DNA of 64,000 bases from an uncultured Dysosmobacter sp. Lineage in GTDB: Bacteria; Bacillota; Clostridia; Oscillospirales; Oscillospiraceae. Every line of letters begins with the position of its first letter. Within the stretch, counting starts at the first letter, position 1. A program made the translations under genes and the position numbers. Positions 9,564 through 17,357 of this stretch are shown here, piece by piece. The stretch is from positions 1 to 64,000 of the forward strand of contig CAKTHE010000001.1 in NCBI GenBank assembly GCA_934563745.1. Reading direction: 5' to 3'. The notes under the pieces are model-generated. The model saw only the letters and a list, made by a program, of their open reading frames with translations, was not told the DNA's origin and ran no database searches.

Positions 9564-10247
9564 ATGCGAGAGCGAGCGGCGTTTTGGGACCGCTGCGCAC
9601 CTGTGTACGATCGCTTTGTGCGCAGGGATGCGGCGGCCTATGCACAGATGATTGCCCGGATGCGGCCGGCGGTCCGGGACCGGACCGTGCTGGAGCTGGC
9701 CACGGGGACCGGCTGGATCGCAAAGCAGCTGGTTTGTCAGGCCCGGTCCGTGGAGGCGACGGACGCCTCGGAAGCTATGATCCGGACTGCCCGGCTGGGG
9801 AATGATTCCGCCAAGCTGCACTTTTCGGTTCAGGACCTTTTTCAGCTGCCCTATGCCGATGAAAGCTTTGATGTGGTGATCGCGGCCAATGTGCTCCACG
9901 TGATCCCGCAGCCGGAGCGGGCGCTGCGGGAAATGGGACGGGTGCTTCGCCCGGACGGCTGCCTGATCGTGCCCACCTTCGTGCATGGCGAGAATCGTCT
10001 GCCCGAAAAGCTGCGGGCCTGGGCCATGGGCCTTGCGGGCTTCCCCCTTTGCAGCCGCTGGACCCATACGGCTTATCTGGCATTTCTGCAGCGCTGCGGT
10101 TGGAGCGTCCGGAGCAGCACTTTGCTGAAAGCTGCGTTTCCGCTTTGCTATGCCGAGTGTGTCCGGGCTGCGTGCGGGCATATGGCCATCCGGGACAATG
10201 CCGCTTCGGCTGCGGAAAAAGCGAAGAAAGACGGAACTCCGGCTTGA
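9564..10247 (+). CDS. Class I SAM-dependent methyltransferase
   Basis: 227 residues with Rossmann-type motifs: VLELATGTGWIAKQL (SAM loop, about residue 40), DASEAMIRTAR (acidic motif II), FDVVIAANVLHVIPQPERALREM (motif IV) and LRPDGCLIVPTFVH. This is the Methyltransf_11/25 type, close to UbiE-like small-molecule methyltransferases, but the substrate cannot be read from the sequence. AGGAGG precedes ATG 9564. It has its own promoter and is followed after 112 bases by the GGDEF gene. Confidence 0.9.
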   Translation: MRERAAFWDRCAPVYDRFVRRDAAAYAQMIARMRPAVRDRTVLELATGTGWIAKQLVCQARSVEATDASEAMIRTARLGNDSAKLHFSVQDLFQLPYADESFDVVIAANVLHVIPQPERALREMGRVLRPDGCLIVPTFVHGENRLPEKLRAWAMGLAGFPLCSRWTHTAYLAFLQRCGWSVRSSTLLKAAFPLCYAECVRAACGHMAIRDNAASAAEKAKKDGTPA

Positions 10248-10359
10248 AGAATGGACCTGTGCGTGATAAAATAAAAAAACATATGCAAATTACGGTGAAG
10301 CGGAAAACCGGGACTGCGGTACGCGGTGAGCTCTATTGCGCGGAAAGGAGGGGCAGCCG

Positions 10360-11472
10360 GTGTTTGCTTACTATACGGCGATTCTGTTTTTAAGCATTTT
10401 TGCCCTGCTGGCCGTCCAGCTTTGTGTTCGGAACAGCCTGTCCCTGAGCAGGCATAAAAAGCGGCAGTTTCACAGGCTGTTCACCACCATTATGGCGGCG
10501 GGCTTCTGCGAATGGATGGGAGTCTTTTTGCAGGGGACCGGCAGCGCCACCCGGGTGCTGCATATTGCCGTAAAGGCGGTGGAGCTGTCCATCGCGCCGT
10601 CCATTGCGTTTTTCATCGCCTGGGTGATCGAGCGGCGGAACGAGAAGCCAGCCTGGCTCTATCTGGCGATCCATGCCGTGGTGGAGGGGCTGTCCGGGAT
10701 CTTCGGCTTCATTTACTCGGTGGATGCGGCCAGCAATTATACCCATGCGGCGTTTTACTGGGTGTATGTGGTGGCTTATGGGATCCCTATGCTGTACTGC
10801 ATCCATACGGTGATGCGGAATGTAAAGAAATATCAGTATACCGGGATCAGCTATTTTCTTTTAATTGTAGCGCTGATGCTGGGTGGACTGGCTGTCCAGC
10901 TTTACAACGGAGCGCTGAAGGTGGACTATTTCACCGCGGCGCTGGTGTCGATCATGCTGTACGTCTTTACGCTGGAGATGATCCAGCAGACCGACGAGCT
11001 TACGGAGCTGATCAACCGCAGAGGCTACGAAAATTACGTTGCGCATTTGGAAGAGCCGTGCATGCTGATCTTCTTTGACGTGGATGACTTTAAAAGCATC
11101 AACGACCGGTACGGGCATGCCTTCGGAGACACCGCGCTGGCGACCATCGGAAAGGCGATCAAGGACCAGTATGCCCGGTACGGAAAGTGCTTTCGCTTCG
11201 GCGGGGACGAGTTCTGCGTGATCCTCAGCCGGGCGCCGGAGCAGGTGAAGCTCCTGAACGAGAAGTTTGTCTCCGGTATGGCGCAGCTTCGGGAGAAGGA
11301 ACCGCGTCTGCCTGCGGTGGCGGTGGGCTATGTTGATTACGACCCGGAGCAGAGCAATATCAAAGACGCGATGGCGGAGGCTGACCGGCGCATGTACCGG
11401 AATAAGCAGGCCCACAAGGCGGCGGCCCGGGCGGCGCACAGCGGCGGTCTTGACGCGGGCACCGCGCCGTGA
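10360..11472 (+). CDS. Membrane diguanylate cyclase (7TM-like sensor plus GGDEF)
   Basis: About six or seven hydrophobic segments fill residues 1-205 (first FAYYTAILFLSIFALLA), followed by a GGDEF domain at about 215-355. The active-site motif is a perfect GGDEF (RFGGDEFCVIL), and the metal-binding FFDVDDFKSINDRYGHAFGD is intact, so it should make c-di-GMP from two GTP. The inhibitory RxxD site expected five residues before GGDEF is absent. GTG 10360 is chosen as start because AAAGGAGG lies eight bases before it; the frame is open from TTG 10336. A c-di-GMP riboswitch is present elsewhere in the window at 32105-32203. Confidence 0.9.
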   Translation: MFAYYTAILFLSIFALLAVQLCVRNSLSLSRHKKRQFHRLFTTIMAAGFCEWMGVFLQGTGSATRVLHIAVKAVELSIAPSIAFFIAWVIERRNEKPAWLYLAIHAVVEGLSGIFGFIYSVDAASNYTHAAFYWVYVVAYGIPMLYCIHTVMRNVKKYQYTGISYFLLIVALMLGGLAVQLYNGALKVDYFTAALVSIMLYVFTLEMIQQTDELTELINRRGYENYVAHLEEPCMLIFFDVDDFKSINDRYGHAFGDTALATIGKAIKDQYARYGKCFRFGGDEFCVILSRAPEQVKLLNEKFVSGMAQLREKEPRLPAVAVGYVDYDPEQSNIKDAMAEADRRMYRNKQAHKAAARAAHSGGLDAGTAP

Positions 11473-11478
11473 TACAAT
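11450..11478 (+). promoter_or_regulatory. Promoter for the leader RNA and TM1266/ABC operon
   Basis: TTGACG and TACAAT with exactly 17 bases between them, lying across the end of the GGDEF gene. The predicted start is near 11485, directly before the structured leader, so the following operon has its own promoter. Confidence 0.75.
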
Positions 11479-11484
11479 TTCTAT

Positions 11485-11657
11485 GCTTGCGGAAAGCTGA
11501 TTCTGACCGCCGGCTCTGGAAGGGAGACCTTCTCCCTTCACCCTGCCCAGTTGTACGGGCAGCTTTTTGAATTCATCGAATCTGACCCGGTGCGGATCCG
11601 TTCCCAACCGAAAGAGGAGAGAGCGGCAGGGGCATCCCCTGCGGCATACGTGCGGCC
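11485..11657 (+). ncRNA. Unrecognised structured leader, candidate cis-regulatory RNA
   Basis: Between the promoter and a strong terminator lie about 170 bases with several clear stems. The first is a perfect nine-pair hairpin 11519-11539 (GAAGGGAGA/TCTCCCTTC); next CTGCCC/GGGCAG around 11543-11562; then a CAGGGGCATCCCCTG palindrome near 11627-11641. GGGAGA at 11522-11527 can also pair with TCTCCC at 11664-11669 in the terminator, which suggests an alternative antiterminator fold. I compared it by eye with TPP, SAM, cobalamin, FMN, purine, c-di-GMP, ZTP, THF, Moco, fluoride, guanidine and T-box cores and recognised none. The ligand is unknown. Confidence 0.55.
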
Positions 11658-11693
11658 AAGCCTTCTCCCCGATTCGGCGGAGAGGGCTTTTTT
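11658..11693 (+). terminator. Intrinsic terminator inside the leader (attenuator)
   Basis: AAGCCTTCTCC pairs with GGAGAGGGCTT (one wobble) around a further CCG/CGG, then TTTTTT. It sits 46 bases before the coding start at 11740 and after the promoter at 11450, so it can only serve to stop transcripts early. Confidence 0.85.
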
Positions 11694-11739
11694 CGTGCCC
11701 GGATCCGCTGCGGGAAGGAAAGAGAAAGGTCGTGAACCT

Positions 11740-12069
11740 ATGGAAGAGAATCGAATTGCCGTCCTTGCCCTGATCGTGGAGGACACCAAGGCGGCGCAGC
11801 AGCTCAATGCGCTGCTGCATACCTATCGGAAGTGGATCATCGGGCGCATGGGCCTTCCCTGCCGGGAGCGGGGCATCAGTCTGATCAGCGTGGCGATGGA
11901 CGCGCCCGGCGACGCGATCTCGGCGCTGTCCGGAAAGCTGGGGCGGCTGCCGGGCGTGACGGCGAAGACGGTCTATGCGCCCGCCGGCTGCGGCAGCGGC
12001 GCCGCGGCGCACGGAGAAGAACGGGAAGCCGTCTGTCCGGAAACGGGCTCCGGGCAGACTTCTATCTGA
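11740..12069 (+). CDS. TM1266-family (iron-only hydrogenase system) regulator-like protein
   Basis: Small 109-residue protein with the TM1266 family pattern: RIAVLALIVEDTKAAQQLN, then HTYRKWIIGRMGLPC, ISLISVAMDAPGDAIS and ALSGKLGRLPGVTAKT. These proteins have an ACT/NikR-C-like fold and are usually coded beside HydE, HydF and HydG, though their function is not proven. Here the neighbours are an ABC importer instead. The carboxy end after residue 80 is glycine/glutamate-rich and not conserved-looking. The start is ATG 11740 (MEENRIAV); the upstream in-frame extension is leader RNA. It is 24 bases before the binding-protein gene. Confidence 0.85.
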   Translation: MEENRIAVLALIVEDTKAAQQLNALLHTYRKWIIGRMGLPCRERGISLISVAMDAPGDAISALSGKLGRLPGVTAKTVYAPAGCGSGAAAHGEEREAVCPETGSGQTSI

Positions 12070-12093
12070 AAATCAGAACAGGAGGAATTGAAC

Positions 12094-13155
12094 ATGAACA
12101 TGAAAAAAAGATGGACAGCGCTGGCGCTGGCCCTGTGCCTGAGTGTGACGCTGCTTGCCGGCTGCGGCAGCCGGGCGGATGGCGGAAGCTCTGCCGCTTC
12201 CGGCTCTCAGGCGCCGACGGATACGGCGGAGATCCGGATCGCCGCGCTGAAGGGCCCCACGGGCATGGGCCTTGTGAAACTGATGCAGGACGCGCAGGAG
12301 CAGGGCGCAGCCGACACTTCTTCGGCGGCGCAGGGCTCTGAGGCCGCAGGCAACCGCTATACGGTGACCCTGGCCGGCTCGGCCGACGCCATCACGCCGG
12401 ATCTGATCCAGGGGAATCTGGATGCGGCCTGCGTGCCGGCCAATCTGGCGGCGGTGCTGACCCAGAAGACTCAGGGGCAGATCGTAACGCTGGCGGTGAA
12501 TACGCTGGGCGTTTTGTATATTGTGGAGAACGGGAATGCTGTGCAGTCCATGGCGGACCTGAAGGGAAAGACCCTGGTGGCGGCCGGTAAGGGCTCGACT
12601 CCGGAGTATGCCCTGCGCTATTTGCTGACGCAGAACGGCCTGGATCCGGACCGGGACGTGACCATCGACTGGAAGAGCGAGCACAGCGAGTGCGTGGCGG
12701 CACTGGCTACCGGCGCGGCGACCATCGCCCTGCTGCCGCAACCCTTCGTTACCGTGGCGCAGACGAAGATCACGGATCTGCGGATGGCCCTGGACCTGTC
12801 GGAGGAATGGGACCGGCTGGAAAACGGCTCCGCGCTGATTACCGGCGTGGTGGCGGCCCGGAAAGACTTTGTGGACGCGCATCCGGGCGCCGTAGCTGCA
12901 TTTTTGGAGGCGTACGCCGCGTCGGTCTCTTGGGTGAACGAAAATCCTGCCGACGCGGCAGAGCTGATCGCCCAGTATGGGATCCTGGATGCGGCGCCGG
13001 TTGCCGAAAAGGCATTGCCGTACTGCAACATTGTGTGCCTGACGGGCAGTGAGATGAAGGAGAAGCTTTCCGGCTATCTGCAGGTGCTTTACGAGGCGGA
13101 GCCTGCCTCGGTGGGCGGTGCGCTGCCGGAGGATGACTTCTATTACGGCGCTTAA
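12094..13155 (+). CDS. ABC importer substrate-binding lipoprotein (NMT1/THI5-like)
   Basis: A lipoprotein signal of about 21 residues ends in the lipobox LLAGC, so the mature protein starts at cysteine and is anchored outside the membrane. The body reads as a periplasmic-binding fold of the NMT1/TauA type (LKGPTGMGLVKLM, GNLDAACVPANLAAVL, DLKGKTLVAAGKG, ALLPQPFVT). The substrate is unknown; relatives bind pyrimidines, sulfonates or other small organics. GGAGG at 12081-12085 supports ATG 12094 over TTG 12088. The permease and ATPase follow in the same operon. Confidence 0.88.
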   Translation: MNMKKRWTALALALCLSVTLLAGCGSRADGGSSAASGSQAPTDTAEIRIAALKGPTGMGLVKLMQDAQEQGAADTSSAAQGSEAAGNRYTVTLAGSADAITPDLIQGNLDAACVPANLAAVLTQKTQGQIVTLAVNTLGVLYIVENGNAVQSMADLKGKTLVAAGKGSTPEYALRYLLTQNGLDPDRDVTIDWKSEHSECVAALATGAATIALLPQPFVTVAQTKITDLRMALDLSEEWDRLENGSALITGVVAARKDFVDAHPGAVAAFLEAYAASVSWVNENPADAAELIAQYGILDAAPVAEKALPYCNIVCLTGSEMKEKLSGYLQVLYEAEPASVGGALPEDDFYYGA

Positions 13156-13209
13156 AAACGGCCTTTGCGCGGCAGTGTGCGCACGGGCTGTCGGAAGGAG
13201 GAACGTGGG

Positions 13210-13968
13210 ATGAAGCGGAAGCGGCTGGGCTCCGGGCGCCTGTGGGCGGTGCTTTTTTGGCTTGCGCTCTGGCAGGCGGCCAGCATGGCGCTGGCACAGC
13301 CGCTGCTGCTGCCCTCTCCCGCCGCCGCGCTGCGGCGTCTGGTGGTCCTGGCCTGCAGCGCCGCCTTCTGGCAGGCGGCGGCCTGGTCGGCGGTGCGGAT
13401 CCTGGGCGGCTTTCTGGTGGGCTGTCTGCTGGGGATCGCCCTGGCCGTTCCGGCTGCCCGCCGCCCCTGGCTGCGGACGCTGCTGGAGCCGCCTGTGAGC
13501 GCGGCCAAGACAGTTCCGGTAGCATCGTTCATCATCTTGGCGCTGGTGAGGTTTTCCAGCCGCACCCTGCCGGTGCTGATCGCGGGACTAATGGTGTTCC
13601 CCGGTGTTTATCTCAGCGTCCTCAGTGGAATTGACTGTGCGGATCCAAAGCTTGTGGAAATGGCACGGGTGTTCCGGGTCCCGGCCCTGCGGCGGCTGAC
13701 AGGGATCTATCTTCCAGCCGTGCTGCCGCACTTCCGGGCGGCGGCGGCCCTGGGCCTGGGCCTGTGCTGGAAGGCCGGCGTGGCGGCAGAGGTCATCGGC
13801 CTTCCGGCGGGCTCGCTGGGAGAACGGCTGTATACGGCGAAGGTTTATTTCGAAACGGTGGACCTGTTTGCCTGGACGGCGGCCATCGTGGCCCTTTCCA
13901 CCCTGTTTGAAAAGCTGGTCCTGTGGGCGCTCTCCGCGCTGGAGCGCAGATGCGGAGGCGCCGTATGA
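13210..13968 (+). CDS. ABC importer permease (SsuC/TauC type)
   Basis: 252-residue inner-membrane permease with about six hydrophobic segments and the BPD_transp_1 coupling loop LVEMARVFRVPALRRLTGIYLPAVLPHFRAA, whose EMARVFRVP region contacts the ATPase. GGAGG at 13197-13201 supports ATG 13210; the longer open frame from 13165 has no such site. It follows the binding protein by 54 bases, and its stop overlaps the ATPase start by four bases (ATGA). Confidence 0.9.
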   Translation: MKRKRLGSGRLWAVLFWLALWQAASMALAQPLLLPSPAAALRRLVVLACSAAFWQAAAWSAVRILGGFLVGCLLGIALAVPAARRPWLRTLLEPPVSAAKTVPVASFIILALVRFSSRTLPVLIAGLMVFPGVYLSVLSGIDCADPKLVEMARVFRVPALRRLTGIYLPAVLPHFRAAAALGLGLCWKAGVAAEVIGLPAGSLGERLYTAKVYFETVDLFAWTAAIVALSTLFEKLVLWALSALERRCGGAV

Positions 13969-14573
13969 GCGGCTTGCTGACGGTCCGGGACCTGTGTAAG
14001 GCATACAATGGGCAGCCGGTGGTGGAGGCGGTCAGCTTTTCCGTGCCGGAGGGGGCGATTTTGTGCGTTATGGGACCGTCCGGCGCAGGGAAGACCACGC
14101 TGCTTCGCCTGGTAATGGGACTGGAGCAGCCGGATTCCGGCCGGATCTCGCTGCCGGGAGGCGGCCGCCTTTCGGCGGTTTTTCAGGAGGACCGGCTGCT
14201 GGATGGGCGCAGTGCGGAGGAAAATCTGCGCTTTGTGTTGGGACGGGTGTATGACCCGCTCCGGGCCGCGGAAGTGCTGGAGGCTCTGGGCCTTGCCCGA
14301 ACGGAGCAGCCTGTGCGGACCTACTCCGGCGGGATGCGGCGGCGGCTGGCCCTGGCCCGGGCTCTTTTGTGCCCATCCGACGGATTGATTTTGGATGAGC
14401 CCTTTACCGGCCTGGATGCGGACAGCCGCTCCCGGGCCCTGGATGCGCTGAAGCGCTGGCAGGCGCAGCGGCCCGCTCTGCTGGTGACGCATGCGTCCTC
14501 TGATGCCCGGGCGCTGGGGGCGCAGGTGCTGAAGCTGCCGCTGCATGACGCGGCGGAGGAGACCGGGCCGTAA
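13965..14573 (+). CDS. ABC importer ATP-binding protein
   Basis: 202-residue ATPase, short for the family. Walker A is GPSGAGKTT (about residue 36), the Q-loop is AVFQEDRLLDG, the signature reads YSGGMRRRLALARAL, Walker B is LILDEPFTGLD, and the switch histidine is in LLVTHASSD. It energises the permease coded just upstream, with which it overlaps by ATGA. The order TM1266-like protein, binding protein, permease, ATPase makes one importer, and a terminator follows at 14601. Confidence 0.93.
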   Translation: MSGLLTVRDLCKAYNGQPVVEAVSFSVPEGAILCVMGPSGAGKTTLLRLVMGLEQPDSGRISLPGGGRLSAVFQEDRLLDGRSAEENLRFVLGRVYDPLRAAEVLEALGLARTEQPVRTYSGGMRRRLALARALLCPSDGLILDEPFTGLDADSRSRALDALKRWQAQRPALLVTHASSDARALGAQVLKLPLHDAAEETGP

Positions 14574-14600
14574 AAAGCGGCGGACGGGTGCGCCATACAT

Positions 14601-14634
14601 AAAACGGCCGCGGCCTTCAGGCTGCGGCCGTTTT
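14601..14634 (+). terminator. Intrinsic terminator after the ABC importer operon
   Basis: AAAACGGCCGC and GCGGCCGTTTT pair around a short loop, 27 bases after the ATPase stop. The arms are symmetrical, but only the forward operon ends here. Confidence 0.85.
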
Positions 14635-14787
14635 GCTCTGCCCGGGCGGCCTGGCGCATGCCTTTTGCTGGCAGCGTGGGACCGAAGAAAACAACGCGAA
14701 AAAAGTATGACCCGACGGTGGTATTTTTTCCGGAACCGTGTTACAATGAAACAATCAAAATCATACGGAGAAGAGGCAGAGAAATCT

Positions 14788-15633
14788 ATGACCATCCAGA
14801 TCACCGCAGACAGCACCTGCGACCTTCCGGAGGAAGTGCTCCGCGCCCATAAGATCACCTTGATCCCGCTTGGCATTGTGATGGGTGGCCGGCTATACAG
14901 CGACGGGGTGAACATCACCACGGCGGATATTGACGCGCACGTTTCGGCGGGGGGCGAGATCTCCACGACGTCTGCCATCAATGCGGCGACCTATGCGGCG
15001 GAATTCCGCCGCCTGCGGCAAAGCTGCGATGCCGTGATCCATGTGAATCTCGGCTCCGGGTTTTCCAGCTGCTATCAGAATGCGCTGCTGGCGGCGGAGG
15101 AAGTTCCCGGCGTTTTCCCGGTTGACAGCCGGAATCTCTCGGTGGGGCAGGGCCTGCTGGTCCTGGCCGCGGCCGAGGCGGCGGAGCGGGGCGCCACCGC
15201 GGCTGAGATCCTGACGCTTCTGGAAACGCTGATCCCCCGGGTGGAGGCCAGCTTTGTGCTGGACCGGCTGGACTACATGACCAAGGGGGGGCGCTGCTCG
15301 GCGGTGACGGCACTGGGGGCGAATCTTTTGAAGCTTCACCCCTGTGTGGAAGTACTAGATGGACGCATGGGCGTGACGAAGAAGTTCCGGGGCAGCATGG
15401 AAAAGGCCGCGGCGGACTATATCCAACGCCGTTTCATCGGCCGGGAGGATGTGGATACCAGCCGGGCGTTTCTGGTGCACACGGCCCGGGATGAAAGCCT
15501 GGTGCAGGCCGGGCTGCGCGTGCTGGAGGGCTTGGATCTGTTTGATGAGATTCTGCTGGCCCGGGCCGGCTGCACGATCTTCAGCCATTGCGGGCCCAAT
15601 ACGATCAGCGTGATGTTTATGCGCAAGGGCTGA
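14788..15633 (+). CDS. DegV family fatty-acid-binding protein
   Basis: 281 residues with the DegV opening ITADSTCDLPEEVL. The fatty-acid site marks are TTSAINAATY, LGSGFSSCYQNA, VDSRNLSVGQGLL, RLDYMTKGGRCS and HCGPNTISVMF. FakB proteins of this family present fatty acids to the kinase FakA, but Firmicutes carry many paralogues and no fakA is nearby. A weak CGGAGAAGAGG lies before ATG 14788, and an extended -10 (TGTTACAAT, 14739-14747) is seen upstream without a clear -35. Confidence 0.93.
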   Translation: MTIQITADSTCDLPEEVLRAHKITLIPLGIVMGGRLYSDGVNITTADIDAHVSAGGEISTTSAINAATYAAEFRRLRQSCDAVIHVNLGSGFSSCYQNALLAAEEVPGVFPVDSRNLSVGQGLLVLAAAEAAERGATAAEILTLLETLIPRVEASFVLDRLDYMTKGGRCSAVTALGANLLKLHPCVEVLDGRMGVTKKFRGSMEKAAADYIQRRFIGREDVDTSRAFLVHTARDESLVQAGLRVLEGLDLFDEILLARAGCTIFSHCGPNTISVMFMRKG

Positions 15634-15691
15634 GATCCGGCCCTGCGGCCTTCCGGATGCAAAAGCCCCGCCCGGGAAAACGGACAGCCGT

Positions 15692-16495
15692 TTAGTTCTG
15701 CTTGCGGCAGGGGGCCTTTGCGGCGGAAAAGGAGGTTGCGGGGCCGAAAAGTGCGGCGGCGTTGCGATCCAGGCACCGGGCCGTCTCCTGAAACGAAGCG
15801 CCGGATTCCCGACTCAGCCAGGTGATGCCCTCTGCGATCCAGGAGGGATCGGAGGGGCCGGGACGTGGGATCCGCAGCGGTTCCGGACCGTCCGTCTCTA
15901 CCAGCAGACGATCCGGAAAGAAGCGGTGCGCCAGGGCCTGATCCCGGGCCAGGACCGTCACCTCCGGCGTGCAGGAAGCGTAGTAGCCGGCGTTCAGGAT
16001 CTGCTGCTGGACCGGCAAAGGTGCCTTGAGCCAGTGGAATACGGCCCGCCGTACGCCGAAATGCTGCAGCCGGGCCAGACAGGGGGCGGCGCTGTCGTGA
16101 ACGGCGTGGAGGATCAGGGGAAGATCCCAGCGGATGGCCCGTTCCAAAAACAGATCCAGAATCGTGAAGGCCACCGGCGGGATGGTGCCGTCGGGCAGAT
16201 TGTAGCTGGGCAGACCCACCTCGCCGATGGCGATCAACTGCTCGTGGTGCGCATCAATCCATGCGGCCAGCGTCCGGGCTTCCTCAAGAAGGTCCGGCCC
16301 CATGGGCCGCTCCGGGTGGACGCCGGCGGCGATCCGCACAAGGCCCGGATGCCGGTCGGCAAGGGCCTCCAGCTTTTGCAGGGAGGCAAGCCCCATTGCC
16401 GGCGCAATGACCCCGGTCACGCCGGCGGAAGCACAGCGCTTGAGCACGGCATCCGGGTCCGCCATCTGGTCAAGATGACAGTGGGTGTCGATCAT
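15692..16495 (-). CDS. TatD family metal-dependent hydrolase
   Basis: 267-residue TIM-barrel hydrolase opening with the metal motif MIDTHCHLDQM. Later come GEVGLPSYN, ILHAVHDSA (in place of the usual H-x-R/H pattern), FHWLKAP and LLVETDGPEPL, which mark the metal and catalytic sites. TatD-type proteins are DNases or D-amino-acyl hydrolases; this member is divergent. The ATG overlaps the thiT stop by four bases, so it is co-transcribed and thus under the TPP riboswitch. A link to thiamine is only implied by that position. Confidence 0.88.
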   Translation of the reverse strand: MIDTHCHLDQMADPDAVLKRCASAGVTGVIAPAMGLASLQKLEALADRHPGLVRIAAGVHPERPMGPDLLEEARTLAAWIDAHHEQLIAIGEVGLPSYNLPDGTIPPVAFTILDLFLERAIRWDLPLILHAVHDSAAPCLARLQHFGVRRAVFHWLKAPLPVQQQILNAGYYASCTPEVTVLARDQALAHRFFPDRLLVETDGPEPLRIPRPGPSDPSWIAEGITWLSRESGASFQETARCLDRNAAALFGPATSFSAAKAPCRKQN

Positions 16496-17040
16496 GCGGC
16501 GACCGGTGCGCCGTTCATATATTTGGCCAGGGGCTTATAAAGCAGCAGGCACACGGCGAAGCAGGCAACGGTGCTGGGCAGCATGTAAGAGCCGTTGTAA
16601 ACGACCGAGAACCAGAAGGGGCTGCTGAAGACGTGGCCGAACAGCTCCGTGGGGACCATGATCTTGTAGATGGTCAGGCCGCTGATGAAATGGATCAGGA
16701 AGCGGGCCGCGCAGCCGATCAGGCAGCCTGCCGGCAGGCCAAACTTTTTGCCGTGCATCAGTCCGGCCGTTCCAACGGCCATATAGGCGATGGAGTAGTC
16801 CAGGAAGAACGAGGCAATGGAAATGGCATATCCGTCGGCCAGGAAGAATTTCAGCGTGCCGAAGGCAGCGCCGGCCAGAAGGCCCCAGCCCAGCCCCCAG
16901 CGGACGGCGAAGACGATGATAGGGACCATGCAGAAGTTAATGGAGCCCGCGGCCAGGAACTGAATTTTAAAGTAGCTCAGGACCAGGGAGGCGGCCACCA
17001 TCAGGGCACCTTCGCAAAGACGCTTGGTTGTGTTGTTCAT
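16492..17040 (-). CDS. thiT: Thiamine transporter ThiT, ECF S-component
   Basis: 182-residue membrane protein with about six helices. The carboxy part FWFSVVYNGSYMLPS has the ThiT-type YNGSYMLP motif that binds thiamine, and the amino part has the ECF S-component helix start with AxxxA-type coupling. It works with the shared EcfA/A'/T module, which is not in this window. AAAGGAG nine bases before ATG 17040 supports the start. A TPP riboswitch and terminator lie directly upstream, which confirms the substrate assignment. Confidence 0.95.
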   Translation of the reverse strand: MNNTTKRLCEGALMVAASLVLSYFKIQFLAAGSINFCMVPIIVFAVRWGLGWGLLAGAAFGTLKFFLADGYAISIASFFLDYSIAYMAVGTAGLMHGKKFGLPAGCLIGCAARFLIHFISGLTIYKIMVPTELFGHVFSSPFWFSVVYNGSYMLPSTVACFAVCLLLYKPLAKYMNGAPVAA

Positions 17041-17081
17041 GTTTGAATTGCTCCTTTTCTTTGTCTGGGGGCCGCAGATAC

Positions 17082-17109
17082 GAAAAAATGCATCCACGGC
17101 GTGGATGCA
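17082..17109 (-). terminator. Riboswitch-controlled terminator before thiT
   Basis: On the reverse strand TGCATCCACG and CGTGGATGCA form a stem followed by TTTTTT, between the TPP aptamer and the thiT start. This is the expected expression platform: TPP binding favours early stop. Confidence 0.85.
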
Positions 17110-17119
17110 CACATACTTC

Positions 17120-17230
17120 CGTATCACTCGCATTCCTACGCCGGCATTACCCGGATCAGGTTCGAGGGATCGGACGGCGATACGTCTCATCTCAGCCGGC
17201 ATGCGCCAGCACCCCTTGGATTTTATGCAG
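17120..17230 (-). promoter_or_regulatory. TPP (THI-box) riboswitch
   Basis: On the reverse strand the aptamer core is clear: GGGGTGC, then CCGGCTGAGATGAGACG (the CUGAGA pyrimidine-sensing element), then ACCTGATCCGGGTAATGCC and GGCGTAGGAA. It precedes thiT and its attenuator, giving repression when thiamine pyrophosphate is plentiful. The 5' boundary is approximate. Confidence 0.96.
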
Positions 17231-17232
17231 TC

Positions 17233-17261
17233 AGTATAGCACGCGGGAGCGGCTGTGTCAA
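17233..17261 (-). promoter_or_regulatory. Promoter of the thiT-tatD operon
   Basis: Reverse strand TTGACA, 17 bases, TATACT with an upstream TG, ending just before the riboswitch. Confidence 0.85.
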
Positions 17262-17286
17262 GGGAGGGGACCCCGGACGGCAGGGA

Positions 17287-17316
17287 ACCCCCCGGCCATC
17301 CCATGGGATGGCCGGG
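17287..17316. repeat. Perfect palindrome between two reverse-strand units
   Basis: CCCCCGGCCATCCCA and TGGGATGGCCGGGGG meet with no loop bases. It lies 41 bases past the stop of the FAD oxidoreductase gene and may act as a transcript end, but no T-tract follows in either direction. Confidence 0.6.
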
Positions 17317-17357
17317 GGCGGGAGGGAATGTATGGGAGAAGGAACAGCCGGGGCGGA

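Noticed and set aside
11551..11739. Amino-terminal extension of the TM1266-like protein
   Set aside because: It would translate through the leader terminator and has no family similarity; ATG 11740 matches the family start.
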